A stretch of 64,000 nucleotides of DNA. It comes from Kutzneria buriramensis. GTDB taxonomy: Bacteria; Actinomycetota; Actinomycetes; Mycobacteriales; Pseudonocardiaceae. Both the position numbers and the translations under genes were made by a program. Shown one piece after another: positions 25,807-34,829 of the stretch. The notes under the pieces are model-generated. The model saw nothing but the letters and a program-made list of their open reading frames with translations. It made no database searches and had not been told where the DNA came from. The stretch spans positions 10,354,001 to 10,418,000 of the forward strand of contig NZ_CP144375.1 in NCBI RefSeq assembly GCF_043575855.1. The letters run 5' to 3'. Position 1 is the stretch's first letter, and each line of letters begins with the position of its first letter.

Positions 25807-27981
25807 CTAGTGTGCGACCTCCAGGTAGTCCAGGTTGGGTGTGCCGCCGGCGTCGGCGGAAGTGAGCCGGATCGTGTTCGTGCCGGCGTTCAAGGGCACG
25901 GTCGCGGTGGCATCCGCCCAGGTGTCCCAGGACGCCGTGGGAGCGAAGGACAAGGTGCCGGCCGCGGCCCCGTTGACGGTCAGGGTCGCCGTGCGGGTGG
26001 TGGTCGTGCCATTGGCGTACCGGAACGTGAGGGTGACGTCGCCCGAGAAGCCCTGCACGCCGGTCCACTCCATGGACGAACCGGTGGCATTGGTGGTGTT
26101 GCAGAAGCCGGTGCCCGAGTAGCCGGTGTGGTTGGAGTCGATGGTGCCCTGGCAGGCGCCGTTCTCCGCCTCGTACCGGTCGGCGGCCGGCGGGGTCGCG
26201 GCGCCGACGTAGTTGGACCCGATCCACGAGTCGTCGATCCGCAGCAGCTTGTAGTGCGTGGAATCGCTGGACGCGGCCCAGGTGCTGTCGACCTCCAGCT
26301 TCACGTACCGCGCGCTGGTGGTGGGCAGGTCGATGAACTGCACGCCGCGGTGGCTGGGCAGCGTTCCGCTGGCCACCGCGCTGCCCCAGTCGGTGCCGTT
26401 GGCCGACACGAACACCTTGTACGCCTTGATCCGCGCCGACTGCTCGGTGGCCGACCGGGCGTAGCTGACCGAGTCCTCACGCTGGTTGATCGCCAGATAC
26501 TGCACCGGCTTGGAGGAACCGAGGTTGTAGGTCAGCGACACCGGCAGCGTCTTGTTGTTGTCCCAGTACGTCAGGTAGCTGCCGTCGGCCGCGACGGAGG
26601 CGGCGTGCCCGCTGGCCGAGGCGGTGGCGCTCATGGTGTAGGTCGACGCCGGGTAGATGCCGCTGCGGCCGTTGGTGTCGACCTGGAACACGGTGTCGTA
26701 CGGGTCCCAGCCGGACAGGCCGGTCAGCGTCAGATAGCCGTTGCCCTGGGTGAAGGAGACGGACGCGCCGGTGCGGAAGTTGGTCACCTTCGCGACCTGG
26801 TACCCGTTGTCGCGGATCTTGAGCGTGCTGCCGGACGGCTTGGTCAGCACGTGCACGAACTGGAGGTCGGGGTTGGTCTTGCTGATCGTGGTGACGCCCT
26901 GCGAGCCGTCGTTCCAGAAGCCGGGCTGGAGGCCGCCGTACATGTAGCCGCCGCCCTCGGTGCCGGTGACCGAGCCCCAGATCTGGTCCAGGTAGCCGTT
27001 GAGGAAGTTGTTGTAGTCCAGCTGTTTGCTCGGGAACTTGCCGTTGACCATGGCGGTCTCGTCCATCAGCGACTTGATCGACGAGCCGGCGTTGGCGATG
27101 TAGCGGCCGACGTTGAGCCCCTTGTCGACGGTGGAGTCGGTGCCGGTGTACCACCAGGCACCGGTGTCGGGCAGCTTGTAGTCGGCCTCGATCAGCCGCG
27201 GCGCCGCCGTCCACACCGCCTGCGGGTAGTCGTAGGCCGGGGTCATGCCGGTCTTCTGCTCGTTGCTGACCATGTCCATGATCGGCGTGTCTTCGTTGTT
27301 GTTGCTGAGCGTGTAGTTCGGCCGCTTGGCCTGGATCTGCTGGTAGAGGTTGTGGTCCAGCCAGTACTGGCTGTCGTTGTCGATCCAGAACCCGCCCAGG
27401 TCCGGGTAGCGGTCCATGACCTCGAGGAAGTTGTCGTAGCTGAACTCGCCGAAGCCGTTGTTGGTGGTCAGGTCGACCTTGTGCCCGGCGTATTTGGAGA
27501 AGCCGGCCGAGTCGAGCCAGTCCTTGCCGGCCGGCAGCCCCTCGTTGTGCCACTGCGGGTCGTTGGTCATGTACAGGATCGTGCGCATGCCCGCCTTCTT
27601 GGTGGCGGCGATCAGCTCACCGAGGAAGTCGCGGGTGGTGTGGCAGCTGCCCGGGATCGCCGACGGCCACGGCCGCGCGTAGCCGAGGCGGCTGTGGAAC
27701 GTGGCGAGCACGATGTACTGCGCGTGCAGCTTCTTGGCCTCGGTGACCCAGTAGTCGGCGCTCCAGCCGCCCTTGGTCACGTCGGACTCCCAGGCGCCGC
27801 AGTCGGTGTGGGCGGGGGAGGTGCGTTCACCCCAGTGCAGGAACAGGCCCGCGGTGGACGCGCGCAGGAAGTCCTGCCGGGGGTTCTGCAGGTCGGCGTT
27901 CGCCGACGGCGCCGCCACCACCAGTCCCGCCGCGACCAGCATCGCGGCTCCATAGGCAAGCAGTCGCCTCAGGCGGCCCAT
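25807..27981 (-). CDS. Secreted GH29-like alpha-L-fucosidase with two carbohydrate-binding modules
   Basis: Protein of 724 residues. A signal peptide covers about 1-29 (MGRLRRLL, hydrophobic core, then PSANA). Residues about 30-400 form a GH29-like barrel: FLHWGERTSP, AQYIVLATFHSRLG, and GGFWIDND holding the likely nucleophile Asp. Residues about 445-600 match an F5/8 type C (discoidin/CBM32) module, and about 605-724 a CBM35/CBM6-like module (RYEAENGACQG ... NLDYLEVAH). The ATG at 27981 is chosen because GGAGG lies 6 nt upstream and the signal peptide starts there. It probably releases fucose or a related sugar from extracellular glycans. A promoter-like site lies about 190 nt upstream. Confidence 0.85.
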   Translation of the reverse strand: MGRLRRLLAYGAAMLVAAGLVVAAPSANADLQNPRQDFLRASTAGLFLHWGERTSPAHTDCGAWESDVTKGGWSADYWVTEAKKLHAQYIVLATFHSRLGYARPWPSAIPGSCHTTRDFLGELIAATKKAGMRTILYMTNDPQWHNEGLPAGKDWLDSAGFSKYAGHKVDLTTNNGFGEFSYDNFLEVMDRYPDLGGFWIDNDSQYWLDHNLYQQIQAKRPNYTLSNNNEDTPIMDMVSNEQKTGMTPAYDYPQAVWTAAPRLIEADYKLPDTGAWWYTGTDSTVDKGLNVGRYIANAGSSIKSLMDETAMVNGKFPSKQLDYNNFLNGYLDQIWGSVTGTEGGGYMYGGLQPGFWNDGSQGVTTISKTNPDLQFVHVLTKPSGSTLKIRDNGYQVAKVTNFRTGASVSFTQGNGYLTLTGLSGWDPYDTVFQVDTNGRSGIYPASTYTMSATASASGHAASVAADGSYLTYWDNNKTLPVSLTYNLGSSKPVQYLAINQREDSVSYARSATEQSARIKAYKVFVSANGTDWGSAVASGTLPSHRGVQFIDLPTTSARYVKLEVDSTWAASSDSTHYKLLRIDDSWIGSNYVGAATPPAADRYEAENGACQGTIDSNHTGYSGTGFCNTTNATGSSMEWTGVQGFSGDVTLTFRYANGTTTTRTATLTVNGAAAGTLSFAPTASWDTWADATATVPLNAGTNTIRLTSADAGGTPNLDYLEVAH

Positions 27982-28172
27982 CGTGACCTCCGCAATCACG
28001 TGTCAGCGCCGGCGGACGCGGTCGCGCGTCGCCGACTACCACGCGGCGGGGTGGCGGTCGATAGATCGGATGTGTTGGGGCCGAAACGCCGATGTCGGAG
28101 ATGACGATCCGGGCTGGACCGCTTGCCAAACCGGCCTTCCGGGTGTCCAACGGGTCGTGCCGAGCGCACGCG

Positions 28173-28202
28173 AGCGTAGGAGTGATCCGACCTTCATGTC
28201 AA
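28173..28202 (-). promoter_or_regulatory. Sigma-70-like promoter for the fucosidase gene
   Basis: On the minus strand TTGACA (28202-28197) and TACGCT (28178-28173) are separated by 18 nt, close to the actinobacterial housekeeping consensus TTGACA-N18-TAnnnT. It points toward the fucosidase start about 190 nt away. The remaining gap 27982-28311 holds only the fucosidase ribosome-binding site and no gene. A second promoter for the HD gene presumably lies here but was not recognised. Confidence 0.55.
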
Positions 28203-28311
28203 TCGCCCGGCGAATCGGGGCCCGGGGCCGATCCGGTCGATGTCCTGATACGTGGGATTGGTGTCCTGCGGACAACCGGTGCGAACGGGCGGTCGGGGGC
28301 AGCATGGAGGC

Positions 28312-28950
28312 ATGTCAAAGGTCATCGCGGGCGTGGAGGTCCCCTGGACGGAGGCGGCCGCCGAGGCGTCCCGGCGCATCCTGGAGACGGCCGGCCCGCT
28401 CATCCACGGGCACTCCCGCCGCGTCTTCTTCTTCGGCCAGCTGCACGCGGAGCGGCTGGGCATCAAGCCCGACCCGGACCTGCTGTACCTGGCCGCGATG
28501 TTCCACGACGCCGGCCTGCACACGCCGTACTCCGACGCGGTGCAGCGGTTCGAGGTCGACGGGGCGGACCACGGGCGGAAGTTCCTGCTGGAGCACGGTT
28601 TCTCCGCCGCGGCCGTGGACACCGTGTGGACGGCGATCGCCCTGCACACCACGCCAGGCATCCCCGGCCGGATGGGCCCGGAGATCGCCGCCATCCACCT
28701 CGGCGTGCTCACCGACGTCGCTGGTGTCGGCCTGGACGACCTGGACCCCGATCAGGTGAAGGAGATCCTGGCCGTGCACCCGCGGGGCGATTTCAAGAAC
28801 GAGTTCCTGCGGTCCTACTTCGAGGGGCTGCGGGACCGCCCCGAGACTACGATCGGAACCGTGAATGCAGACGTCGTATCGCACTTCATGCCCGGATTTC
28901 GGCCCTCGACCTCCGTCGAGCGCATCCTTGACGCACCATGGCTGAGCTGA
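28312..28950 (+). CDS. HD-domain phosphohydrolase/hydratase-like protein
   Basis: Protein of 212 residues. The HD metal-binding pattern is present: HGHSRRVFFFGQLHAERLG, then LYLAAMFHDAGLH (the HD dyad), a later HGRKFLLEHGF and IALHTTPG. This layout matches the cyanamide-hydratase-like HD group found across bacteria and fungi. The in vivo substrate is unknown. The ATG at 28312 is used because homology starts just after it, although GGAGG lies unusually close (1 nt). The 3' end overlaps the quinone oxidoreductase-like gene by 13 bp, so the two are co-transcribed. Confidence 0.82.
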   Translation: MSKVIAGVEVPWTEAAAEASRRILETAGPLIHGHSRRVFFFGQLHAERLGIKPDPDLLYLAAMFHDAGLHTPYSDAVQRFEVDGADHGRKFLLEHGFSAAAVDTVWTAIALHTTPGIPGRMGPEIAAIHLGVLTDVAGVGLDDLDPDQVKEILAVHPRGDFKNEFLRSYFEGLRDRPETTIGTVNADVVSHFMPGFRPSTSVERILDAPWLS

Positions 28951-29861
28951 CGATGCGAGCGATCGTCGTACGGGATCGTGACGCCGGCGTCGGCGGCCTG
29001 ACGCTGACCGACCTGTCGTATCCGCATGCTGCCGAGAACGACGTGATCGTGCGGGTGCACGCCGCCGGCTTCACGCCCGGCGAGCTCGACTGGCCCGCCA
29101 CCTGGACCGACCGAGCCGGCCGTGACCGCACGCCCGGCGTTCCCGGGCACGAGCTGTCCGGCGTCGTCGTCGAGCTGGGCTACGGCACCACCGGCCTCAC
29201 CGTCGGCCAGCGGGTGTTCGGCCTGACCGACTGGACCCGCAACGGTTCCCTCGCCGAGTACACGGCCGTCGAGGCCCGCAACCTCGCGCCGCTGGCCGCC
29301 GACATCGACCACACCGTGGCGGCGGCGCTGCCGATCTCCGGGCTGACCGCGTGGCAGGGCCTGTTCGACCACGCCCGGCTCACCGTCGGCCAGACCGTCC
29401 TGATCCTCGGCGCCGCCGGCGGTGTCGGCTCGATCGCCGTCCAACTCGCGCGGGAGGCAGGAGCCCGGGTGATCGGCAGCGGCCGGTCCGACGACCGGGA
29501 TGTCGTGCTCGGCCTTGGCGCACATGAGTTTCTGGACGTCGACGCCCTGTCGGGGGCCGGCGAGGTCGACGTGGTGTTCGACGTCATCGGCGGCGACATC
29601 CTGGAGCGGGCAACCGCGCTGGTACGCCCCGGCGGCACCCTCGTCACCATTGCCGCACCGCCTACCGCGCAACCGAAGGACGGCCGTGCCGTGTTCTTCG
29701 TCGTCGAACCCGACCGCGCCCGGCTGGCGGACCTCGCTCAGCGGGTCCGCGAGGGCCGCCTGAGGCCCATCGTCGGCGACGTCCGGCCGCTCGCGGAGAC
29801 CGCCGCCGCGTTCGCCCGCCACCGCCGCACGCCCGGCAAGACGATCATCCAGGTCACTTGA
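28938..29861 (+). CDS. Quinone oxidoreductase-like medium-chain dehydrogenase/reductase
   Basis: Protein of 307 residues. It has a GroES-like N-terminal domain (about 10-120: HAAGFTPGELDWP, GVPGHELSGVVVELG, GQRVFG) and a Rossmann domain with GAAGGVGSIAVQLAREAGARVIG (about 154-176). Zinc-binding cysteines of alcohol dehydrogenases are missing, placing it with zinc-independent NADPH:quinone reductases. The C-terminus (TPGKTIIQVT) is typical. It overlaps the HD gene by 13 bp. Its stop overlaps the end of the convergent SRPBCC gene by 8 bp. Confidence 0.87.
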   Translation: MAELTMRAIVVRDRDAGVGGLTLTDLSYPHAAENDVIVRVHAAGFTPGELDWPATWTDRAGRDRTPGVPGHELSGVVVELGYGTTGLTVGQRVFGLTDWTRNGSLAEYTAVEARNLAPLAADIDHTVAAALPISGLTAWQGLFDHARLTVGQTVLILGAAGGVGSIAVQLAREAGARVIGSGRSDDRDVVLGLGAHEFLDVDALSGAGEVDVVFDVIGGDILERATALVRPGGTLVTIAAPPTAQPKDGRAVFFVVEPDRARLADLAQRVREGRLRPIVGDVRPLAETAAAFARHRRTPGKTIIQVT

Positions 29862-30375
29862 GGCGTTCGCGCAGCCCGGCCGCCATGCCGGCGATGGTGG
29901 CGAAGTCGAAGAACTCACCGAGGGTCTCGGCGAGCCGCCGGTGTCTGACCGGCGCCAGCCGGAGCCGGAGCAGCACCCTCGTTCCCGAACCGGCCGGGCG
30001 CAGCGTGATCGACCAGCTGACCAGGGTGTGGCCGCGGCGCGAGGTGTAGACCAGCGACCGCGGAGGATCGACGGCCGCGACCTCGAACGTCTCGTCGCGG
30101 CCGCCGTAGTCGGGAATCACGTCGCCGACGCGCAGGTTCGTCCAGCGGGGGTCCAGCCGTCGCAGCGCACGCCGCCGCGGCGGCAGCAGACGCTCGACGC
30201 GGCGGGGGAGATACCAGCCGGCGCGGCGTTTGCCGAGTTGGGCCAGCCACGGCCACACCGCCTCCGGCGGCGCCTCGACGGTGAAGCCGCGGTCCATCAC
30301 GACGTCGGCGGGGGCCACGAGGTCGTCGCCGGGGCGGGGCTCGGCACGTTCCGCGAGCGTGGCTCGGACCCGCAT
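29854..30375 (-). CDS. SRPBCC-family protein (START/Bet v1-like fold)
   Basis: Protein of 173 residues. After an N-terminal ADVVMDRGFTVEAPPEAVWPWLAQLGKRRAGWYL, the typical opening strand-helix of SRPBCC ligand-binding proteins, come a Pro/Arg-rich loop and VGDVIPDYGG. The sheet reads LVYTSRRGHTLVSWSITLRP, with a C-terminal helix (EFFDFATIAGMAAGLRERLK). The ATG at 30375 has GGGAG 8 nt upstream and removes an unlikely Arg-rich extension. The family includes polyketide cyclases, but this subtype (VWPWLAQLG) is common in non-biosynthetic contexts. It is divergent from the AbyU-like gene. Confidence 0.8.
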   Translation of the reverse strand: MRVRATLAERAEPRPGDDLVAPADVVMDRGFTVEAPPEAVWPWLAQLGKRRAGWYLPRRVERLLPPRRRALRRLDPRWTNLRVGDVIPDYGGRDETFEVAAVDPPRSLVYTSRRGHTLVSWSITLRPAGSGTRVLLRLRLAPVRHRRLAETLGEFFDFATIAGMAAGLRERLK

Positions 30376-30730
30376 CGACCGCTCCCTTCGCTGTTCGGCT
30401 CGACGGCGTCCCGGCGGGCCTGTCAAGCCTGGTCGACTCTCACAGTTTCGCAGGCAGGACACGCAGAACATGGGCAATATCATCATCCGGCACTGGCTGC
30501 GGGGAACTCAGGGGCCGGGGTTGACTGGCCAACTTCCAGGGCGAGGGCCGCGCCGCCGCGGTGCACCGGCGGCGTGCGGTGCTCCGGCTGTGACCCGAAT
30601 CGTTCAGACCGGTGGCTATGGGCCGGGTCGGCCAATGTCAGCTTTAGGGCTGGTTCAGCGGCGGTGGCTACGTTGTGGCACAGCCGATTCGTCCGGCAGC
30701 CAGGTGTAGCCAAGCAAAGGGGACCGACTG
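30376..30730. promoter_or_regulatory. Divergent intergenic region between the SRPBCC and AbyU-like genes
   Basis: These 355 bp contain no recognisable gene. TTGACT at 30521-30526 could be a -35 toward the AbyU-like gene, but no matching -10 was found at the right distance. A CGCCGCCG/CGGCGGCG inverted repeat lies near 30550-30575. The AbyU-like gene has the ribosome-binding site AAGGGG (30717-30722), 8 nt before its ATG. Confidence 0.35.
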
Positions 30731-31282
30731 ATGACCGTGCGGACCAGCGGAGTGCGACTACCGGCCGCGGTGACGGCAGTGCTCTCCGAGCTGTCCTCGT
30801 TCGCCATCAGCAAGCTGGTGGCACCGCCGTTCGCGCCGGCGAAGGATGATCCCCGGTTGGCCGATCCGGCCAATTCCCTGGTACTGGTCGACCTCGCCGA
30901 GAAGTTGCTCAAGTACGAGTCGAACAACAAGGACTTCACCGGGGAGAGCCCGACGGTGAACGACCACGCCGAGGTCGAGTACGAGTTCTTTGACGCCAAG
31001 GGCGACAAGATCGGCCAGAGCAAGGGCGTCGGCCAGATGCTCTACCAGCGCGAGGACGGCGGGTTCGTGGCCTACTTCGGCGAGGAGATCCGGCTGCGGG
31101 ACGGCAACGTCATCCGCACCGGCGGCCTCATCGACGACGCCCGGCTGACCGCGGGCGAGCAGGCGACCATCACGGCGGTGGGCGTCGCGGGCCCCTTCCG
31201 CGGCGCGGTCGGATTCCGGCAGTTCCGGCCGGTGGTCCCGCACAAGGAATACGCGTCCGCGATCGTGCTCTATCGTCGCTGA
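30731..31282 (+). CDS. AbyU-like beta-barrel spirotetronate cyclase candidate (allene-oxide-cyclase-like fold)
   Basis: Protein of 183 residues. The C-terminal 110 residues show the pattern of the small beta-barrel cyclases related to AbyU: EYEFFDAKGDKIGQSKG, DGGFVAYFGEEIRLRDGNVI, then GVAGPFRGAVGFRQFRP. AbyU catalyses an intramolecular [4+2] cycloaddition that closes the abyssomicin spirotetronate. The comparison is from memory of the family pattern, not a search. A Trp I remember after GFRQ in AbyU is Phe here, and a Tyr is kept in AYFGEE. An N-terminal extension of about 70 residues is poorly conserved. It is convergent to the PKS operon, has a good ribosome-binding site and is followed by a strong terminator. 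A dirigent/AOC-like protein of other function remains possible. Confidence 0.7.
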   Translation: MTVRTSGVRLPAAVTAVLSELSSFAISKLVAPPFAPAKDDPRLADPANSLVLVDLAEKLLKYESNNKDFTGESPTVNDHAEVEYEFFDAKGDKIGQSKGVGQMLYQREDGGFVAYFGEEIRLRDGNVIRTGGLIDDARLTAGEQATITAVGVAGPFRGAVGFRQFRPVVPHKEYASAIVLYRR

Positions 31283-31295
31283 TCCGATTCGCGGC

Positions 31296-31328
31296 AGGGC
31301 GGTGGCCGGGAGATCCGGCCACCGCCCT
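31296..31328 (+). terminator. Strong terminator of the AbyU-like gene
   Basis: A 14-bp perfect stem (31296-31309 with 31315-31328) and a 5-nt loop GAGAT, 13 bases after the stop codon, followed by TGTCGTTG. It faces the PKS operon terminator across about 245 bp of sequence (31329-31572) with no recognisable gene. Confidence 0.8.
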
Positions 31329-31572
31329 TGTCGTTGTGCGGCCAGGCGTCGGAACCCGCGCCAGCTCGGCATCCCTGACCGCACCACGCGGGAGTAGGCT
31401 GCCCGCGGCAAGGGGTACCTGCGTATTGCTGGGTCGGCTGTCCTTCAGCGCTCACTGCCCAGGTCCTACTGGGACGGCCTCGGTCTGTCGGGACTGCACG
31501 GTAGTTGGCGCGGGCTCAGGACCATGGCTCGACGAACCGCCGGATGCGGGCCCGCATGTCCGGTGGTTCGGG

Positions 31573-31599
31573 AGGAGGGCCGGGCGACCCGACCCTCCT
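31573..31599 (-). terminator. Terminator of the PKS operon
   Basis: On the minus strand a 12-bp stem (31599-31588 with 31584-31573), containing one U-G pair, closes a 3-nt loop. It begins 6 bp after the stop of the last PKS gene and blocks transcription from running into the AbyU-like gene. Confidence 0.75.
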
Positions 31600-31605
31600 A
31601 TTCGA

Positions 31606-34600
31606 TCACGCGGTGAGTTCGGCGCGGAGGTAGCGCGCCAGCGCGGCCGGAGTCGGGTGGTCGTAGATGGCGATCGGCGGCAGGTCCACGCCGGCTTCGG
31701 TCTTGAGCCGGTTGCTCAGTTCCAGCGCGGTGAACGAGGAGAAACCCAGGTCGATCAGGCTGTGTTCACCGTCGATCCGCTTCGGTGACGCACCGAGGAC
31801 GGCGGCCACGTGCCGGCACAGCAGGTCGAGCAGCAGGGTCTCCTGTTCCGCGGCCGGTGCGGCGACAACTTTCCGCAGCCACGACGAGTCGGCGGGCTCG
31901 GGCGGGACGGGCACTTCGACGCGATTCGTGGCGCGCCAGTCCGACAGCGCCGGCCACAGCCGCGCCAGCGCGGCCCGCAGCGGTCCGTCGAGGCCGAGGG
32001 TGTCGGCGAGTTCGGTGCTGTCGGGCTGGTCCAGCGCGGCGAGGAACCGGCCTTCCGCCGATGACGTGCGCACGCCGAGTGCGGACTGGTCCAGCCAGTA
32101 GCGGTCGGACTGGAAGGGATAGGTGGGCAGGTCCAGCCGATAGCGCACGGGGCCGATGCGCCAGTCGACCCGCGTCCCCCGCGCGTGCAGCGCGCCGATG
32201 GCGGTGGCCACGGTCGTCAGCTCCGACCGGTCCGGGCGCAGAACCGGCGCGAACACCGGGTCGGGGGTGGCGCCGGTGAGACACTGCGCGCCGAGACCGG
32301 ACAGGGTCGCGTCCGGGCCGAGTTCGACGAAGCGGTTCGCGCCCAGCCCTTCCAGCAGCCGCATGCCGTCCAGGAAGCGGACGCCGCCGCGAAGATGGGC
32401 TGTCCAGTAGTCCGGCGACGCGAGCTGCGCGGCGCCGGCCAAGCCGCCGGTCACGTTGGACACCAGTGGAATCCGTGGCGGCGCGAAGCTGAGCTTGCCG
32501 GCGACCGCACGGAAGATGTCCAGCACGCCGTCCATGTGCGGCGAGTGGAACGCGTGACTGACCCGCAGACGGCGTGCCTTCACGCCCTGCGCGCGCAGAT
32601 CGGCGACCAGTCGTCGGACGGCCTCGGCGTCCCCGGACACCACCGTCGACCGTGGACCGTTGACGGCCGCGACGGACACCAGGTGCTCCTGACCGGCCAG
32701 CAGCGGCGCGACGATGTCCTCGCCCGCCTGAACGGACACCATGGCCCCGCCGCCGGGTGCGGCCTGCATCAGCTTGCCCCTGGCCGCGACCAGAACGGCC
32801 GCGTCGGCCAGGCCGAGGACGCCCGCCGCGTGCGCCGCGGCCAACTCGCCGATGGAATGGCCGATGAGGTAGTCCGGGGTGACGCCGAAGGACCGCACCA
32901 ACCGGTACAGGGCGGTTTCCACGGCGAACAGCGCGGCCTGGGTGAACGCGGTCTGGTCGAGCAGGGCGGCGTCGGCGTGTCCGGGCTCGGCGAAGATCAC
33001 GTTCCTTATCGGTCGATCGAGGAACGGGTCCAGGTGCGCGCACACCTCGTCCAACGCCCGCGCGAACACCGGTTCGCTCGCGTAGAGCTCGCGCCCCATG
33101 CCCAGTCGCTGGCTGCCCTGTCCGGTGAACAGGAAGGCCGTCGCCCCGGGCCGGGGTTCGCCCCGGACCACGGTGGCGGCGGCCGCGCCGTCCGCCACCG
33201 CGGCGAGGCCGGCCAACGCCTCGGCGCGGTCGGCGGCGGCCAGCACCGCCCGGTACCTGAACTCGGCCCGCCCGGTGATGAGCGCGGCGCCGATGTCCCC
33301 GAGCGGGACGTCGGGATTCGCCGTGACGTATTCGGACAGTCGAGCGGCCTGCCGGCGCAGGGCTTGCTCGGTGCGAGCGGACAACACCAACGGCAGAATC
33401 GCCGGCCTCGAGGTCTCCTCGGGCGTCTCGGCCGGCGCCTGTTCCAGGATGACGTGCGCGTTGGTGCCGCTGATGCCGAACGAGGACACCGCGGCGCGCC
33501 TCGGCCGATCCACCTCGGGCCAGTCGACCGCGTCGGTCAGCAGCTCGACCTCGCCGGCCGACCAGTCCACGTGCCCGGACGGCGCGTCCACGTGCAGTGT
33601 CTTCGGCACGATGCCGTGCCGCATGGCCAGGATCAGCTTGATCACGCCGGCCACGCCGGCCGCGGCCTGGGTGTGGCCGATGTTCGACTTCACCGAACCG
33701 AGCAGCAGCGGGAGCGGTCGGTCCCGGCCGTAGGTCGCCAGCAACGCCTGGGCCTCGATCGGATCGCCCAGCGTCGTGCCGGTGCCGTGCGCCTCGACGA
33801 CGTCCACATCGGACGGATCGAGCTCGGCGTCGGCCAGCGCCGCGCCGATGACCCGTTGCTGGGCCGGCCCGTTCGGCGCGGTCAGGCCGTTGCTGGCGCC
33901 GTCGGCGTTCATCGCGGAGCCCCGGATCACCGCCAGCACGGGATGGCCGTTGCGCCGCGCGTCGGAAAGCCGTTCCACCACCAGCTGGCCGACGCCTTCG
34001 GCGAAGCCGGTGCCGTCGGCCGCCGCGGCGAAGGCCCGGCAGCGGCCGTCCGGGGACAGCCCGCGCTGCCGGCTGAACTCCACCAGCAGCGCCGGATTGG
34101 CCATCACGGTCGCGCCGCCGGCCAGGGCCAGGTCGCACTCGCCGGTGCGCAGCGCCCGGACGGCCAGGTGCAGGGCGACCAGCGACGAGGAACAGGCCGT
34201 GTCCACGGTGAGTGTTGGCCCCTCGAAGCCGAACGTGTAGGCGATCCGGCCGGACGCGATGCTGGCCGCGTTGCCGGTGAGCAGGTAGCCGTCGAGGCCG
34301 GCGGGCGGCGGTGCGGACAGCGGCACGTACTCCTGCCCGACCAGGCCGGCGAACACGCCGGTCCGGCTTCCGCGCAGCGTGTGCGGCGGGATGCCGGCCC
34401 GTTCCAGCGCCTCCCAGCTGGTGGTCAGCAGCAGCCGCTGCTGCGGATCAAGGGCCAGCGCCTCACGGGGCGTGATGCCGAAGAACTCGGCGTCGAACTC
34501 GTCCGCGTCGGTCAGGAACCCGCCGGACCTGGTGTAGCTGGTGCCGCTGTGGTCCGGATCGGGATCGTAGAGACCGGCCAGATCCCAGCCGCGGTCCTTC

Positions 34601-34821
34601 GGGAGTTCGGTGATCGCGTCCACGCCGTCGGCCACCAGCCGCCACAGGTCCGCCGGGGTGCGCACGCCACCCGGGAACCGGCACGCCATGCCGATGACGG
34701 CGATCGGCTCGTGCCGCGCCGTCTCCAGCTCGCGCAGCCGTTCGCGGGTGCCTCGCAGGTCCTCGGCGACCCGTCGCAGGTAGTCGACGAGCTTGTCCCG
34801 GTCCGCATCGTGTTCCGACAT
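31606..34821 (-). CDS. Type I PKS, module 6 (docking-KS-AT-ACP), terminal, no thioesterase
   Basis: Protein of 1071 residues. The N-terminal coiled-coil docking helix (LVDYLRRVAEDLRGTRERL) receives the chain from the PKS upstream. The KS (about 35-460) has DTACSSS near 210 and later His motifs. The AT (about 560-860) carries GHSIGE and HAFH, the malonyl-CoA signature. There is no KR, DH or ER. The ACP near 1027 reads LGFSSFTALEL, where the usual Asp before the phosphopantetheinyl Ser is Ser. The protein ends after the ACP with no thioesterase, so the product stays as a beta-ketoacyl thioester, the form needed to condense with glyceryl-ACP into a tetronate. The ribosome-binding site is AGGAG, 5 nt before the ATG, 8 bp after the previous stop. 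Confidence 0.93.
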   Translation of the reverse strand: MSEHDADRDKLVDYLRRVAEDLRGTRERLRELETARHEPIAVIGMACRFPGGVRTPADLWRLVADGVDAITELPKDRGWDLAGLYDPDPDHSGTSYTRSGGFLTDADEFDAEFFGITPREALALDPQQRLLLTTSWEALERAGIPPHTLRGSRTGVFAGLVGQEYVPLSAPPPAGLDGYLLTGNAASIASGRIAYTFGFEGPTLTVDTACSSSLVALHLAVRALRTGECDLALAGGATVMANPALLVEFSRQRGLSPDGRCRAFAAAADGTGFAEGVGQLVVERLSDARRNGHPVLAVIRGSAMNADGASNGLTAPNGPAQQRVIGAALADAELDPSDVDVVEAHGTGTTLGDPIEAQALLATYGRDRPLPLLLGSVKSNIGHTQAAAGVAGVIKLILAMRHGIVPKTLHVDAPSGHVDWSAGEVELLTDAVDWPEVDRPRRAAVSSFGISGTNAHVILEQAPAETPEETSRPAILPLVLSARTEQALRRQAARLSEYVTANPDVPLGDIGAALITGRAEFRYRAVLAAADRAEALAGLAAVADGAAAATVVRGEPRPGATAFLFTGQGSQRLGMGRELYASEPVFARALDEVCAHLDPFLDRPIRNVIFAEPGHADAALLDQTAFTQAALFAVETALYRLVRSFGVTPDYLIGHSIGELAAAHAAGVLGLADAAVLVAARGKLMQAAPGGGAMVSVQAGEDIVAPLLAGQEHLVSVAAVNGPRSTVVSGDAEAVRRLVADLRAQGVKARRLRVSHAFHSPHMDGVLDIFRAVAGKLSFAPPRIPLVSNVTGGLAGAAQLASPDYWTAHLRGGVRFLDGMRLLEGLGANRFVELGPDATLSGLGAQCLTGATPDPVFAPVLRPDRSELTTVATAIGALHARGTRVDWRIGPVRYRLDLPTYPFQSDRYWLDQSALGVRTSSAEGRFLAALDQPDSTELADTLGLDGPLRAALARLWPALSDWRATNRVEVPVPPEPADSSWLRKVVAAPAAEQETLLLDLLCRHVAAVLGASPKRIDGEHSLIDLGFSSFTALELSNRLKTEAGVDLPPIAIYDHPTPAALARYLRAELTA

Positions 34822-34829
34822 GGCCACTC

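Noticed and set aside
29854..30375. SRPBCC protein as a cluster cyclase
   Set aside because: The subtype is common outside biosynthesis, and modular tetronate pathways need no aromatic cyclase. It is treated as the flank.
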